From positions 1 to 28,729 of the forward strand of contig DHON01000086.1 of assembly GCA_002409965.1 (NCBI GenBank): DNA of 28,729 bases, read 5' to 3'. This document shows positions 7,754-15,162 of this stretch, one piece after another. Numbering within the stretch: the first letter of the stretch is position 1; every line of letters starts with the position of its first letter. This stretch comes from Firmicutes bacterium UBA5389. Lineage in GTDB: Bacteria; Bacillota; DTU025. The translations under genes and the position numbers were made by a program. The notes beneath the pieces are model-generated. The model did no database searches, was not told where the DNA came from, and was given only the letters and a program-made list of their open reading frames with translations.

Positions 7754-8989
7754 TTGCTTCGATCTCGACTTGCACTAGCGTGCTGTATAGCGCTGTCATT
7801 GTGTCTGGTCAACATGTCGCCGAGCATGGCCGCTTTCTACTCGCCCCTTGGCTCGCGCGGAGCGGGCTTGATGGACCGCGCGGCTGAAGTCGGTTCGGCC
7901 ACCGATTTCATACCAGAAGCCAGGAACCTTCCGGCGCCGTCATGGGTTCGCGAAGGACTTCGAGCATACTACCGCACTTCATCGGCGACCGTTGAGAACC
8001 CATTCGCTGCCCAAAATGGCGCTGCGAAGCCGCCCGTAATCCGGGCCGATCAGGTGAGTCCAGCCGCCCCGGCTGTGGTGAGAACTGACGTTGTCGCACT
8101 TGCATCGCGGTTCTCCGCCACTTGCTCCACGGTTTTCGTGGGCGACCTCATGGTTCCGTGGGATGACGGTTCGTCCAGCGCATTTGCGGGCATAGGCGAC
8201 TTCTGGGTGAACCCGGCTGCGCTTCGCGACATGGCGAAGCGATCCCGCGCCGACATATCGACCGAAGCAGTCCAGTTCGAGGTCGGAGGAAAAGCCTATT
8301 CAGCTCTGCGTTTGGATTCCGTACAGACGAGCCCAACACGCTACCTCACCTGGATTTTCGATACGGACACGGGCCTGCTTCTGTATCAAGCTCAATGGAT
8401 GGTCCTCACAGACCATCGTCTCGTACACTTGTCAGTCGCCGAATTCGTATCGATGCGCACTATGCCGCTCCCGTGGGAGGGCGGCGTAGCGCCCTCATGG
8501 GTGAGGCCAGGAACCAAGCTGACGTACCAGGGTTCCATACAGACGTGGACTCCGGCGGGCGGGCCCAACATCCCGATCCCCGCTGTGCTTGAGGTGGAGA
8601 TAACATCGGTCGGGCGCAGCTGGTCGGCGGCCAGAGTGAAGCGGGTTTTCAGCGGCCGCGGGGAAGACCAGGCCATGACGGTCTATTCAGGCACCGGTCT
8701 TCTGGCCGGGGGATTCTGGATTCCCCGCGCGAACCTCGCGAGGTTGCGCAGTGGTGAGCAGCTAGACCGGTACGACCCGGTGACGGGCAGCGGTGTTGAG
8801 GTGGGTTACGTGGGATCGACCCCCGAGGGCGTTCCCGTTGTCGCAATGTTCGAATGGGGCGCGAAGTACAAGCGTGCCTGGATATACAGGTCCACCGATG
8901 GGATGCTGCTCTACTGGCTGGACGAGAAGCTGGTGGACCCATCCACGGGAATGGTCCAGCAGGCGCAATGGCAGTTGCGAGAGGAGTAG
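7754..8989 (+). CDS. Secreted protein with a tandem-duplicated domain
   Basis: 411 residues, family not recognised. A signal peptide covers about 1-27 (cleavage near SMAA-FY). The mature part holds two related modules, about 61-235 and 246-411. Paired segments are APSWVREGL (61-69) with APSWVRPGT (246-254), FWVNPAALRDM (150-160) with FWIPRANLARL (321-331), and the W-I-F/Y-x-x-T/D-T/D-G-x-L-L-Y segments near 200 and 376. No catalytic motif is obvious; the repeats look like beta-rich folds with conserved Trp. TTG 7754 is chosen because GGAGG (7741-7745) is 8 bases upstream. The 231 bases between this gene and the caspase-like gene hold no other gene and no promoter I can defend. Confidence 0.8.
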   Translation: MLRSRLALACCIALSLCLVNMSPSMAAFYSPLGSRGAGLMDRAAEVGSATDFIPEARNLPAPSWVREGLRAYYRTSSATVENPFAAQNGAAKPPVIRADQVSPAAPAVVRTDVVALASRFSATCSTVFVGDLMVPWDDGSSSAFAGIGDFWVNPAALRDMAKRSRADISTEAVQFEVGGKAYSALRLDSVQTSPTRYLTWIFDTDTGLLLYQAQWMVLTDHRLVHLSVAEFVSMRTMPLPWEGGVAPSWVRPGTKLTYQGSIQTWTPAGGPNIPIPAVLEVEITSVGRSWSAARVKRVFSGRGEDQAMTVYSGTGLLAGGFWIPRANLARLRSGEQLDRYDPVTGSGVEVGYVGSTPEGVPVVAMFEWGAKYKRAWIYRSTDGMLLYWLDEKLVDPSTGMVQQAQWQLREE

Positions 8990-9002
8990 GCGCAAGGCCG
9001 GC

Positions 9003-9725
9003 TCAGCTCTCCGCCGGCGCCGACACAAGACTGCGTATGATTGCACCGGCCATGGCTAGTCCCGCGGCGCCGGGGACCGGGGATATGCTGCCCACAGGGC
9101 CAGGCTGGTGCACAATGGGCGATTCGTCGGAGAACACCACTGTCAGTCCCCTGAGTATCCCGCGTTTTCGCAGTCCCTGCCTAACTGCCCTGGCCACGGG
9201 GCATGTGTGTGTCTGCGAGATGTCGGCCACCCTGAACCTAGTGGGATCGATCTTGTTGCCTGCTCCCATCGACGAGATTATGTTGACTCCCGACTTGAGG
9301 CATGCTTCTATCAGGTCGAGCTTGGCCGGGATTGAATCGATAGCGTCTGCCACGTAGTACACGGATCCACGCTCTGGCGAAAGCAGTCGGTCCGCGTTGT
9401 CGCGGCTGACCCACATCACCTGCGGCGATGCGGCGCACGCGGGGTTGATGCGCCCGATTCGGTCCGCCATGACCTGGGCCTTGGGCAGACCGATGGTGTC
9501 TACGAGCGCGATTATCTGCCTGTTTATGTTGCTGACCGATACTGAATCGCCATCGACCAACACGAGCGAACCCACGCCGGCCCGAGCCAGCGCCTCGGCG
9601 CAGTATGAGCCAACGCCCCCTAGGCCAACGACGACCACCCTGGCACGCGCCAAGTTTTCGAGGCCGCTGCCGCCGATGAGCAACTCAGTCCGCTCGCGCC
9701 AATCCGAGCCGTTGGTGCTGTGCAT
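9003..9725 (-). CDS. tcdA: tRNA threonylcarbamoyladenosine dehydratase (TcdA/CsdL)
   Basis: E1-like ThiF-fold enzyme that uses ATP to cyclise t6A37 of ANN-decoding tRNAs to ct6A. It has 240 residues. Family signs are RTELLIGGSGLENL (12-25), the nucleotide-binding GLGGVGS (34-40), DGDSVSVSNINRQ, ADAIDSIPAKLDLI and GAGNKIDPTRFRVADISQT, all close to TcdA rather than MoeB/ThiF. A C-terminal GPVGSISPVPGAAGL region is also typical. AAAGGAG lies 9 bases before the ATG. It is divergent from the DNA methyltransferase gene with only 39 bases between the starts, so both promoters must be very close or overlapping. Confidence 0.93.
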   Translation of the reverse strand: MHSTNGSDWRERTELLIGGSGLENLARARVVVVGLGGVGSYCAEALARAGVGSLVLVDGDSVSVSNINRQIIALVDTIGLPKAQVMADRIGRINPACAASPQVMWVSRDNADRLLSPERGSVYYVADAIDSIPAKLDLIEACLKSGVNIISSMGAGNKIDPTRFRVADISQTHTCPVARAVRQGLRKRGILRGLTVVFSDESPIVHQPGPVGSISPVPGAAGLAMAGAIIRSLVSAPAES

Positions 9726-9764
9726 CCCGGAATTCTCCTTTCATACAAGAGAGGTGCCGTCTAC

Positions 9765-10694
9765 ATGACCGAATGCATCGATCCAACTACAGTCAAGCCC
9801 GCCTCGGGCTCAGGCACACTGACGATGTACAACCGCGATTGCATCAAAGGTATGGCCAGCCTACTACCGCCGGAGTCGGTGGATGTGGTAGTGACATCCC
9901 CGCCCTACAACCTAGGTATCGAATACCGAAGCTACGATGACCGGATATCCCGCGACGAATACCTCAGGTGGACCGCCGCCTGGGCGTCTGAAGTCGCAAG
10001 GGTCCTCGCGCCGTCCGGCTCGTTTTTCCTAAATGTGGGTTCTAAGCCCACGGATCCGTGGGTCCCCTTCGAAGTAGCGAACGCGCTACGAGGAGTTTTC
10101 GTGCTGCAAAACACCATACACTGGGTCAAGTCAATCGCAATCTCCAGAGCGGATGTGGGCGACTACCCAGGTCTCGACGGCGACATAGCAGTCGGCCACT
10201 ACAAGCCCATCAACAGCAGAAGGTTTCTCAACGACTGCCATGAGTACATCTTCCACTTCACTCTGAAAGGGAACGTTCCGCTCGACAGAACGGCCGTAGG
10301 AGTGCCATATCAAGACAAGAGCAACATCGCCCGGTGGACCGCTGCGCGCGGCGACCGCTCAGACCTGCGTTGCCGGGGCAACACGTGGTTCATCCCCTAC
10401 GAGACGATCAAGCGAGCCAAAGACGAACGTCCCCACCCCGCCACGTTCCCGCCAAGGTTGCCCGAAATGTGTATCAAGCTGCACGGGCTGGACAGGTGCG
10501 ACCTGGTCCTGGACCCCTTCTCGGGCCTCGGAAACACGGCAGTGGCCTGCGCTCGGCTGGGAGTGCGGTTCATCGGGTTCGAGATTGATCCTTTCTACTT
10601 CTCAGAGAGCGTGGAGCGGATCCGCCGCGCGGCAGGCCAGGCGGCCAGCGGACAGGGCCGACATATGCAGAACAGCCTTTTCCAGAAAGGCTAG
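9765..10694 (+). CDS. Orphan site-specific DNA methyltransferase, beta class
   Basis: 309 residues. The catalytic motif IV TSPPYNLG (44-51) comes first, and the AdoMet-binding motif I DPFSGLGNTAVA comes near the C-terminus, followed by FIGFEIDP. This order defines beta-class amino methyltransferases (N4-cytosine or N6-adenine; the SPPY form favours N4-cytosine but does not prove it). A HPATFPPRLPE segment, common in this group, precedes motif I. Start ATG 9765 has GAGGTG 8 bases upstream. No restriction endonuclease, specificity subunit or Vsr gene lies nearby, so it may have an epigenetic role or be a leftover. It overlaps the dipeptidase gene by 4 bases, tail to tail. Confidence 0.92.
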   Translation: MTECIDPTTVKPASGSGTLTMYNRDCIKGMASLLPPESVDVVVTSPPYNLGIEYRSYDDRISRDEYLRWTAAWASEVARVLAPSGSFFLNVGSKPTDPWVPFEVANALRGVFVLQNTIHWVKSIAISRADVGDYPGLDGDIAVGHYKPINSRRFLNDCHEYIFHFTLKGNVPLDRTAVGVPYQDKSNIARWTAARGDRSDLRCRGNTWFIPYETIKRAKDERPHPATFPPRLPEMCIKLHGLDRCDLVLDPFSGLGNTAVACARLGVRFIGFEIDPFYFSESVERIRRAAGQAASGQGRHMQNSLFQKG

Positions 10695-11638
10695 CCTATT
10701 ACGCTCTCAACAACCCGCAGGAGGTTCTCGCCCATGATCCCGCGCACAGCTGCGTCCGAGTATCCCCGCCGGACCAGCTCGTCTATGAGAACCGGCATGT
10801 GCGATACATCGGGCAATCCTTCAGGCAAGGCGCTGTCGGGCACTCCGTCGAAATCCGACCCGAGGCCGATGTGATCGGTGCCCACAATCCCGGCGAAATG
10901 GTCGATGTGGTCCACCACGCCCTGGACCGACTGCCGGCCCTCGCCCAGAAACGGGCCTACGAAAGTGACTCCTATCGCGCCGCCCTTGTCGGCTATGGCC
11001 CGAGCCTGCTCGTCGCTGAGGTTGCGCCCATGCTCACACAGGGCCCTGGCGCTAGAGTGCGATGCTATGAGAGGCTTTGTCGACACTTGCATGACGCTCC
11101 AGAACGTTGCCTGAGATAGATGCGATACATCTACCACCATCCCCAGCTTGTCCATTTCGCGCACCACCTCCACCCCGAACTGGGTGAGTCCGCCGCACGT
11201 GCCCTCCTCGTATGCCCCGTCCCCAAGCTCGTTTCTGCGGCTCCAGGTAAGCGTCATGAGCCTCACGCCCAGCCTGTAGAAGACCCTCAGAAGCTCAATC
11301 GACCCATCCAGAGCCTCTCCGCCCTCGATGCTCAGGAATGCGGCTATCTTGCCTTCGGCCCGGGCGCGGCCCACATCGCCGGCTTTCGCGGCCAGCGCAA
11401 GTGAACCGCTGTTTTCCTCGATCTCCCGGTAGAATGTGTCCACAAGGCGCAGAGCTTGCCTGGCTCCTGCGCCCGGCAGGTACTCCGGCGCGACATAAAT
11501 CGCGAAAACCTGGGCCGCCATTCCCCCGTCCAGCATACGGGGCAAATCGATGTGCCCGCCTTTGCCGCACTCAGCAAGGCGGCGACGGCCGGCGGCAATG
11601 TCTATGAGCGTGTCGCAATGGGCATCCATTATCAGCAT
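10691..11638 (-). CDS. Membrane-dipeptidase family (M19) peptidase
   Basis: Zinc dipeptidase of the renal dipeptidase family, cleaving dipeptides and often D-residue-containing dipeptides. It has 315 residues, typical of the bacterial form. Visible marks are MDAHCDT (4-10) with the first metal ligands, SIEGGEAL with the bridging Glu, DVSH, ASHSSARAL, RNLSD, GSDFDG and a C-terminal MGENLLRV. There is no signal peptide, so it is probably cytoplasmic. GAGGGG lies 10 bases before the ATG; a second ATG three codons in is possible. It fits a peptide-scavenging theme with the M20 enzyme. Confidence 0.94.
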   Translation of the reverse strand: MLIMDAHCDTLIDIAAGRRRLAECGKGGHIDLPRMLDGGMAAQVFAIYVAPEYLPGAGARQALRLVDTFYREIEENSGSLALAAKAGDVGRARAEGKIAAFLSIEGGEALDGSIELLRVFYRLGVRLMTLTWSRRNELGDGAYEEGTCGGLTQFGVEVVREMDKLGMVVDVSHLSQATFWSVMQVSTKPLIASHSSARALCEHGRNLSDEQARAIADKGGAIGVTFVGPFLGEGRQSVQGVVDHIDHFAGIVGTDHIGLGSDFDGVPDSALPEGLPDVSHMPVLIDELVRRGYSDAAVRGIMGENLLRVVESVIG

Positions 11639-11682
11639 GAAGAGTGCACCCCTCGTTCAGTATATCACTGGATACGGCGATG

Positions 11683-11712
11683 TTGGCCGCGTTTACTGGG
11701 ACGTGGTAATAT
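11683..11712 (+). promoter_or_regulatory. Possible promoter of the degV-like gene
   Basis: TTGGCC (11683-11688), an 18-base spacer and TAATAT (11707-11712) with TG one base upstream (TGGTAATAT). Neither box is perfect. It lies 52 bases before the start codon. Confidence 0.4.
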
Positions 11713-11763
11713 TGGCTTAGTCGAGCATTGCTACACTATATCGACAACTGGGGGGATGACAAG

Positions 11764-12621
11764 ATGGCAGGCATATCGATCATCACCGACTCCACCGCTG
11801 ACCTCAGCCGGGAACTCACAGCCCGCTATGGGCTTACGGTCGTGCCGCTCACGGTGATCTTCGGCCAGGACACATACAATGACGGCATCGACATCGACAC
11901 GCAGCGCCTGTTCGAACTGGTAGAAGAGAACGGGAAGTTGCCCAAGACCTCAAGTCCCAGCCCGGAGGTCTTCCGGTCGGTGTTCGGACAGGTCACTTCA
12001 GGCGGCGGCCAGGCACTGTACATAGGGATCTCCAGCAAGTTCTCGTCTTCTGTTCAGATCGCCGCATTAGCAGCCAGCACCTTCCCTGAGGGACAAGTGC
12101 GCGTGTTCGATTCGGCGAACCTCTCAACTGGAATAGCCAACCTGGTTCTGTATGCGTGCGACCTGGTTTCGCAGGGCAAGCAGATGGACGAGATCCTGGC
12201 AGCGCTGGAAGCGGCCCGTCCCAAAGTCCGAACATCATTCAAGATCGATCAACTCGACTACATGCACATGGGCGGAAGATGTACCGGGGTCCAGGCGCTG
12301 CTGTCGTCGGTGCTCAAGATCCGACCGGTCATATCCGTGATGGACGGAGGCATGATAGTCGCAGGCAAGGTCAGAGGGTCGAGCAGGAAATCGCTTGACT
12401 GGATGATGGATCGCTTCGAAGAGGACGTCAAGTTGGGCCTAGTGAAAGCCGACAGAGTCTTCCTCACTCACACTGGAGTACATGAGGACGCAGTATACAT
12501 GGCCCAGCGCGTCAGCGAGATCATGCCCGAGATGAAGGAGATACTCGAAACGCCCGCAGGCTCAGTGATAGGAAGTCACTGCGGTCCGGGCACCATAGGC
12601 ATCCTGTACATGCTCAAGTAG
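11764..12621 (+). CDS. DegV family fatty-acid-binding protein
   Basis: 285 residues. DegV/FakB proteins bind a fatty acid and present it to the FakA kinase to make acyl phosphate for phospholipid synthesis. The N-terminal ITDSTADL (7-14), TSSPSPEVF, LYIGISSKFSSS and FDSANLSTG, and the C-terminal THTG and GSHCGPGTIG, match the family. A run of G residues (GGGGGG, about 11751-11756) is 7 bases before the ATG. No fakA-like kinase gene is in this window; several DegV paralogs per genome are usual in Bacillota. Confidence 0.93.
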   Translation: MAGISIITDSTADLSRELTARYGLTVVPLTVIFGQDTYNDGIDIDTQRLFELVEENGKLPKTSSPSPEVFRSVFGQVTSGGGQALYIGISSKFSSSVQIAALAASTFPEGQVRVFDSANLSTGIANLVLYACDLVSQGKQMDEILAALEAARPKVRTSFKIDQLDYMHMGGRCTGVQALLSSVLKIRPVISVMDGGMIVAGKVRGSSRKSLDWMMDRFEEDVKLGLVKADRVFLTHTGVHEDAVYMAQRVSEIMPEMKEILETPAGSVIGSHCGPGTIGILYMLK

Positions 12622-12687
12622 TCTGTCCGCGACCTCATTTCCGAGCAGCAATCATATCACATTATTCTGGATCAAGCGGCAGACTCA

Positions 12688-12729
12688 GCGCGGCCCGGGC
12701 AATCCCACGAAGGAGGCTGCGGGCCGCGC
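12688..12729. repeat. Perfect 10-bp inverted repeat between degV and nagA
   Basis: GCGCGGCCCG (12688-12697) and CGGGCCGCGC (12720-12729) can form a strong stem around a 22-base loop that contains AAGGAGG. Only CGCTTTC follows, so it is at best a weak terminator for degV. It lies 20 bases upstream of the small ORF at 12750 and may instead be part of a leader structure. Confidence 0.5.
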
Positions 12730-12749
12730 CGCTTTCGGAGGTGGACACC

Positions 12750-12845
12750 ATGGGCCTCCGGTCTTTCATGGGTTCTCGGCGCTCTGCTCCGGCTCATACG
12801 CTGAGGCAGGTTTTACGGAATTTGCGGGGAATTCCGTCCTCATGA
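12750..12845 (+). CDS. Putative 31-codon leader ORF upstream of nagA
   Basis: ATG 12750 has a strong Shine-Dalgarno GGAGGTG (12737-12743) at 6 bases and runs to TGA at 12845. The 31-residue product is Arg-rich (6 Arg) with an RR pair at 10-11 and no membrane segment; it begins MGLRSFMGSRRS. An 8-bp hairpin (ACGGAATT/AATTCCGT, 12815-12837) lies inside its 3' end, 33 bases before the nagA start. It could be a regulatory leader peptide or a chance ORF. No homolog is known to me. Confidence 0.4.
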   Translation: MGLRSFMGSRRSAPAHTLRQVLRNLRGIPSS

Positions 12846-12870
12846 CCATGGACACGGGAGGGGTAGGCAG

Positions 12871-14112
12871 TTGAATTCGACACTTCTCATAGCCGGCGGC
12901 GCAGTCGTATCCGCATCCGCCGTTGCGGCCGACACGGCCGTGCTGATACGCGGGTCAAAGGTAGCTGAAGTCGGGCCCACCCGCGACCTGATGACCCGAA
13001 ACCCCGATTCCACTATCATCGACGCGCGCGGCGCCATCGTGGCGCCGGGATTCATCGACGTGCACATACACGGCTCGGCGGGCTCCGATACGATGGATGC
13101 CACCCCTCTTGCCTTCGCGCGCATGGCGGAGTTTGCGTCAGCGCATGGGGTGACAGGATTCCTTCCCACAGTGATGTCTTCGCCCATCCACAAGATGCTG
13201 GCCGCGACACGCGCCGCGGCACAGGCGGCGCAGGCGGCACGCGCGGGGGCGCGCGATGCATGCAGTGGGCACTGCCAGCCGCGGCGGGGCGCCCAAGTGC
13301 TCGGCGTCAACGTGGAAGGGCCCTTCCTGAGCCCTGCCTTCAAAGGCGCCCAGCCCGAAGAGGGCATAATCAGCCCCGACCCCGCGGTTCTCGACCAGAT
13401 CCTCGAAGCGGGCGGCGGGCATGTTCGGATCATGACTGTGGCACCTGAGCTTCCCGGCGCCATCAGCATCGTAAAGCAGTTGGCTTCGCGCGGAGTGGTG
13501 GCATCGGTTGGCCACTCGGGAGCTTCGTGCGACGAAATCGGCAAGGCAGTCGAGGCAGGCTTGCGCCACGTGACCCACACCTACAACGGCATGCGCGGGT
13601 TGCACCACAGAGAGCCGGGGGTTGTTGGGGCGGCTCTTGTCCGCCCCGAGCTGACGTGCGAGATTATTGCGGACGGCGTTCACGTGCACCCGATCGCGGT
13701 GCAACTTGCAGCAGTCGCCAAAGGGCCGAACGGCACGGTCCTGATCACCGATTCCATGCGCGCGGCCGGCTTGCCCAATGGCGACTATGAGCTGGGCGGC
13801 CAGCATGTAATCGTTACGTCCGGCGCCGCGCGGCTCGACACGGGCGTTCTGGCCGGCAGCACGCTGAGCATGGACGTTGCGGTTCGCAACATGATCAAGT
13901 TCGCCGGCATTCCGCTGCACGCGAGCATCGCCATGGCCACGTCCACCCCCGCGCGCATCATCGGTCTGGCCGACCGGAAAGGCCGGATCCAGCCCGGGAT
14001 GGATGCAGACGTCGTCTTGCTCGACGCTGAAACGCTCGAGGTGAAGGCCACGTTAGTAATGGGGTGCACTGTCTTCGAGCGCCAGTATTCTGACAGGAGT
14101 GTTGACCTTTGA
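12871..14112 (+). CDS. nagA: N-acetylglucosamine-6-phosphate deacetylase
   Basis: Amidohydrolase-superfamily enzyme that deacetylates GlcNAc-6-P to GlcN-6-P and acetate in amino-sugar and peptidoglycan recycling. It has 413 residues. Marks are GFIDVHIHG (60-68) with the metal-binding HxH, NVEGPF with the metal Glu, VGHSGA, THTYNGM, DGVHVHP, ITDSM with the catalytic Asp, LAGS and a C-terminal GMDADVVLLD. An Ala-rich insertion (about 107-145, with GARDACSGHCQPRRGA) precedes NVEGPF and is longer than usual. TTG 12871 is used, with GGGAGGGG (12856-12863) 7 bases upstream. The stop overlaps the arcC start. No nagB or GlcNAc PTS gene is in the window. Confidence 0.94.
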   Translation: MNSTLLIAGGAVVSASAVAADTAVLIRGSKVAEVGPTRDLMTRNPDSTIIDARGAIVAPGFIDVHIHGSAGSDTMDATPLAFARMAEFASAHGVTGFLPTVMSSPIHKMLAATRAAAQAAQAARAGARDACSGHCQPRRGAQVLGVNVEGPFLSPAFKGAQPEEGIISPDPAVLDQILEAGGGHVRIMTVAPELPGAISIVKQLASRGVVASVGHSGASCDEIGKAVEAGLRHVTHTYNGMRGLHHREPGVVGAALVRPELTCEIIADGVHVHPIAVQLAAVAKGPNGTVLITDSMRAAGLPNGDYELGGQHVIVTSGAARLDTGVLAGSTLSMDVAVRNMIKFAGIPLHASIAMATSTPARIIGLADRKGRIQPGMDADVVLLDAETLEVKATLVMGCTVFERQYSDRSVDL

Positions 14113-15068
14113 CAGCTGACAAGACCATCGTGATCGCTCTGGGAGGCAATGCGATTCTCCAGCCCGGTCAGGAAGGCACCGTCCTGGAGCAGTTGAAAAA
14201 CGTGGAGTCTACCGCAGATCAGATCGCAGAACTCATCTCCCGCGGCTACCGCGTTGTCATCACCCACGGCAACGGTCCGCAGGTCGGAGCCATCCTCATC
14301 CAGCAGGAGGCAGGGCGCAGCCGGGTACCGGCGATGCCCCTCGATGTCTGCGGAGCCCAGTCTCAGGGGCTGATCGGCTACATGTTCCAGCAGTCTCTGG
14401 GGAAAGTGCTCGCGCGCCGATCCATCGCGAAGCCGGTCGCCACGGTGGTGACACAGATGGTCGTGAGCCCGCTTGACCCCGCGTTCCAAAATCCGACCAA
14501 ACCCGTCGGGCCGTTCTACACAGAAGATTACGCTCGCCAGCGCATGCAGGCTGCCGACGAGACGTGGGCTGAAGACGCCGGACGCGGCTGGCGGAGGGTC
14601 GTGGCATCGCCCGACCCCATGAGGATAGTCGAACGGGACGCTATACTCTCACTGGTTCGCTCAGGCGCAATTGTGATCGCGGGCGGAGGCGGCGGGATAC
14701 CGGTTGTCGAACGCAACGGGCACTACGAAGGAGTCGAGGCAGTTATCGACAAGGACCTCGGCGCTGAGTGCCTCGCCCAAGATGTCAAGGCCGACATCCT
14801 CATGATACTCACCGACGTGGGCCGCGTGGCGATTCACTACAATACGCCCGACCAGTGCGACCTGGCGACCATCGCCCTCGATGAGCTCTGCCGATACCAG
14901 AAAGAAGGCCACTTCAAAGCGGGAAGCATGGGGCCCAAGGTGGAGGCGTGCCGCAGGTTCGTGGATCGCGGAGGCGAAGCCGCCATCATCGCCTCGCTAG
15001 AGCATGCCGTCGATGCCGTCGAAGGCCGCTGTGGCACGAGAATCGTCCGGCTCCCAGGAAACGCTTGA
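14109..15068 (+). CDS. arcC: Carbamate kinase
   Basis: Amino-acid-kinase-fold enzyme that interconverts carbamoyl phosphate + ADP and ATP + carbamate (to NH3 and CO2). It has 319 residues, as expected. Marks are IVIALGGNAIL (7-17), THGNGPQVG, CGAQSQGLIGYM, VVASPDP, IAGGGGGIPV, GVEAVIDKDL, ILTDV and FKAGSMGPKVEA. It starts at a TTG that overlaps the nagA stop (TTGA), with AGGAG about 9 bases upstream, so the two are translationally coupled. The arginine deiminase pathway genes (arcA, arcB) are absent here. Pairing with nagA is unusual; carbamoyl phosphate could come from purine, ureide or agmatine breakdown. Confidence 0.95.
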   Translation: MTADKTIVIALGGNAILQPGQEGTVLEQLKNVESTADQIAELISRGYRVVITHGNGPQVGAILIQQEAGRSRVPAMPLDVCGAQSQGLIGYMFQQSLGKVLARRSIAKPVATVVTQMVVSPLDPAFQNPTKPVGPFYTEDYARQRMQAADETWAEDAGRGWRRVVASPDPMRIVERDAILSLVRSGAIVIAGGGGGIPVVERNGHYEGVEAVIDKDLGAECLAQDVKADILMILTDVGRVAIHYNTPDQCDLATIALDELCRYQKEGHFKAGSMGPKVEACRRFVDRGGEAAIIASLEHAVDAVEGRCGTRIVRLPGNA

Positions 15069-15113
15069 TAGGACTGGGACATGGCCGGAAACTGCGATGC
15101 CGCCGAAAACGTA

Positions 15114-15122
15114 TGGTATAAT
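15114..15122 (+). promoter_or_regulatory. Extended -10 promoter of the flippase-like gene
   Basis: TGGTATAAT, identical to the element at 2670-2678, lies 40 bases before the TTG start of the next gene. No clear -35 is present. Confidence 0.55.
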
Positions 15123-15162
15123 GGGCTATGTTTCGCGGTAGTAGTTGGGAGGTGCCTCCCCA

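Noticed and set aside
11659..11667. Extended -10-like TGATATACT on the minus strand before the dipeptidase gene
   Set aside because: The start of transcription would fall inside the Shine-Dalgarno (11649-11654), and no -35 is present, so I do not call it.
12688..12729. Calling the 10-bp stem a firm degV terminator
   Set aside because: The loop is 22 bases and there is no U tract, so I list it only as an inverted repeat.
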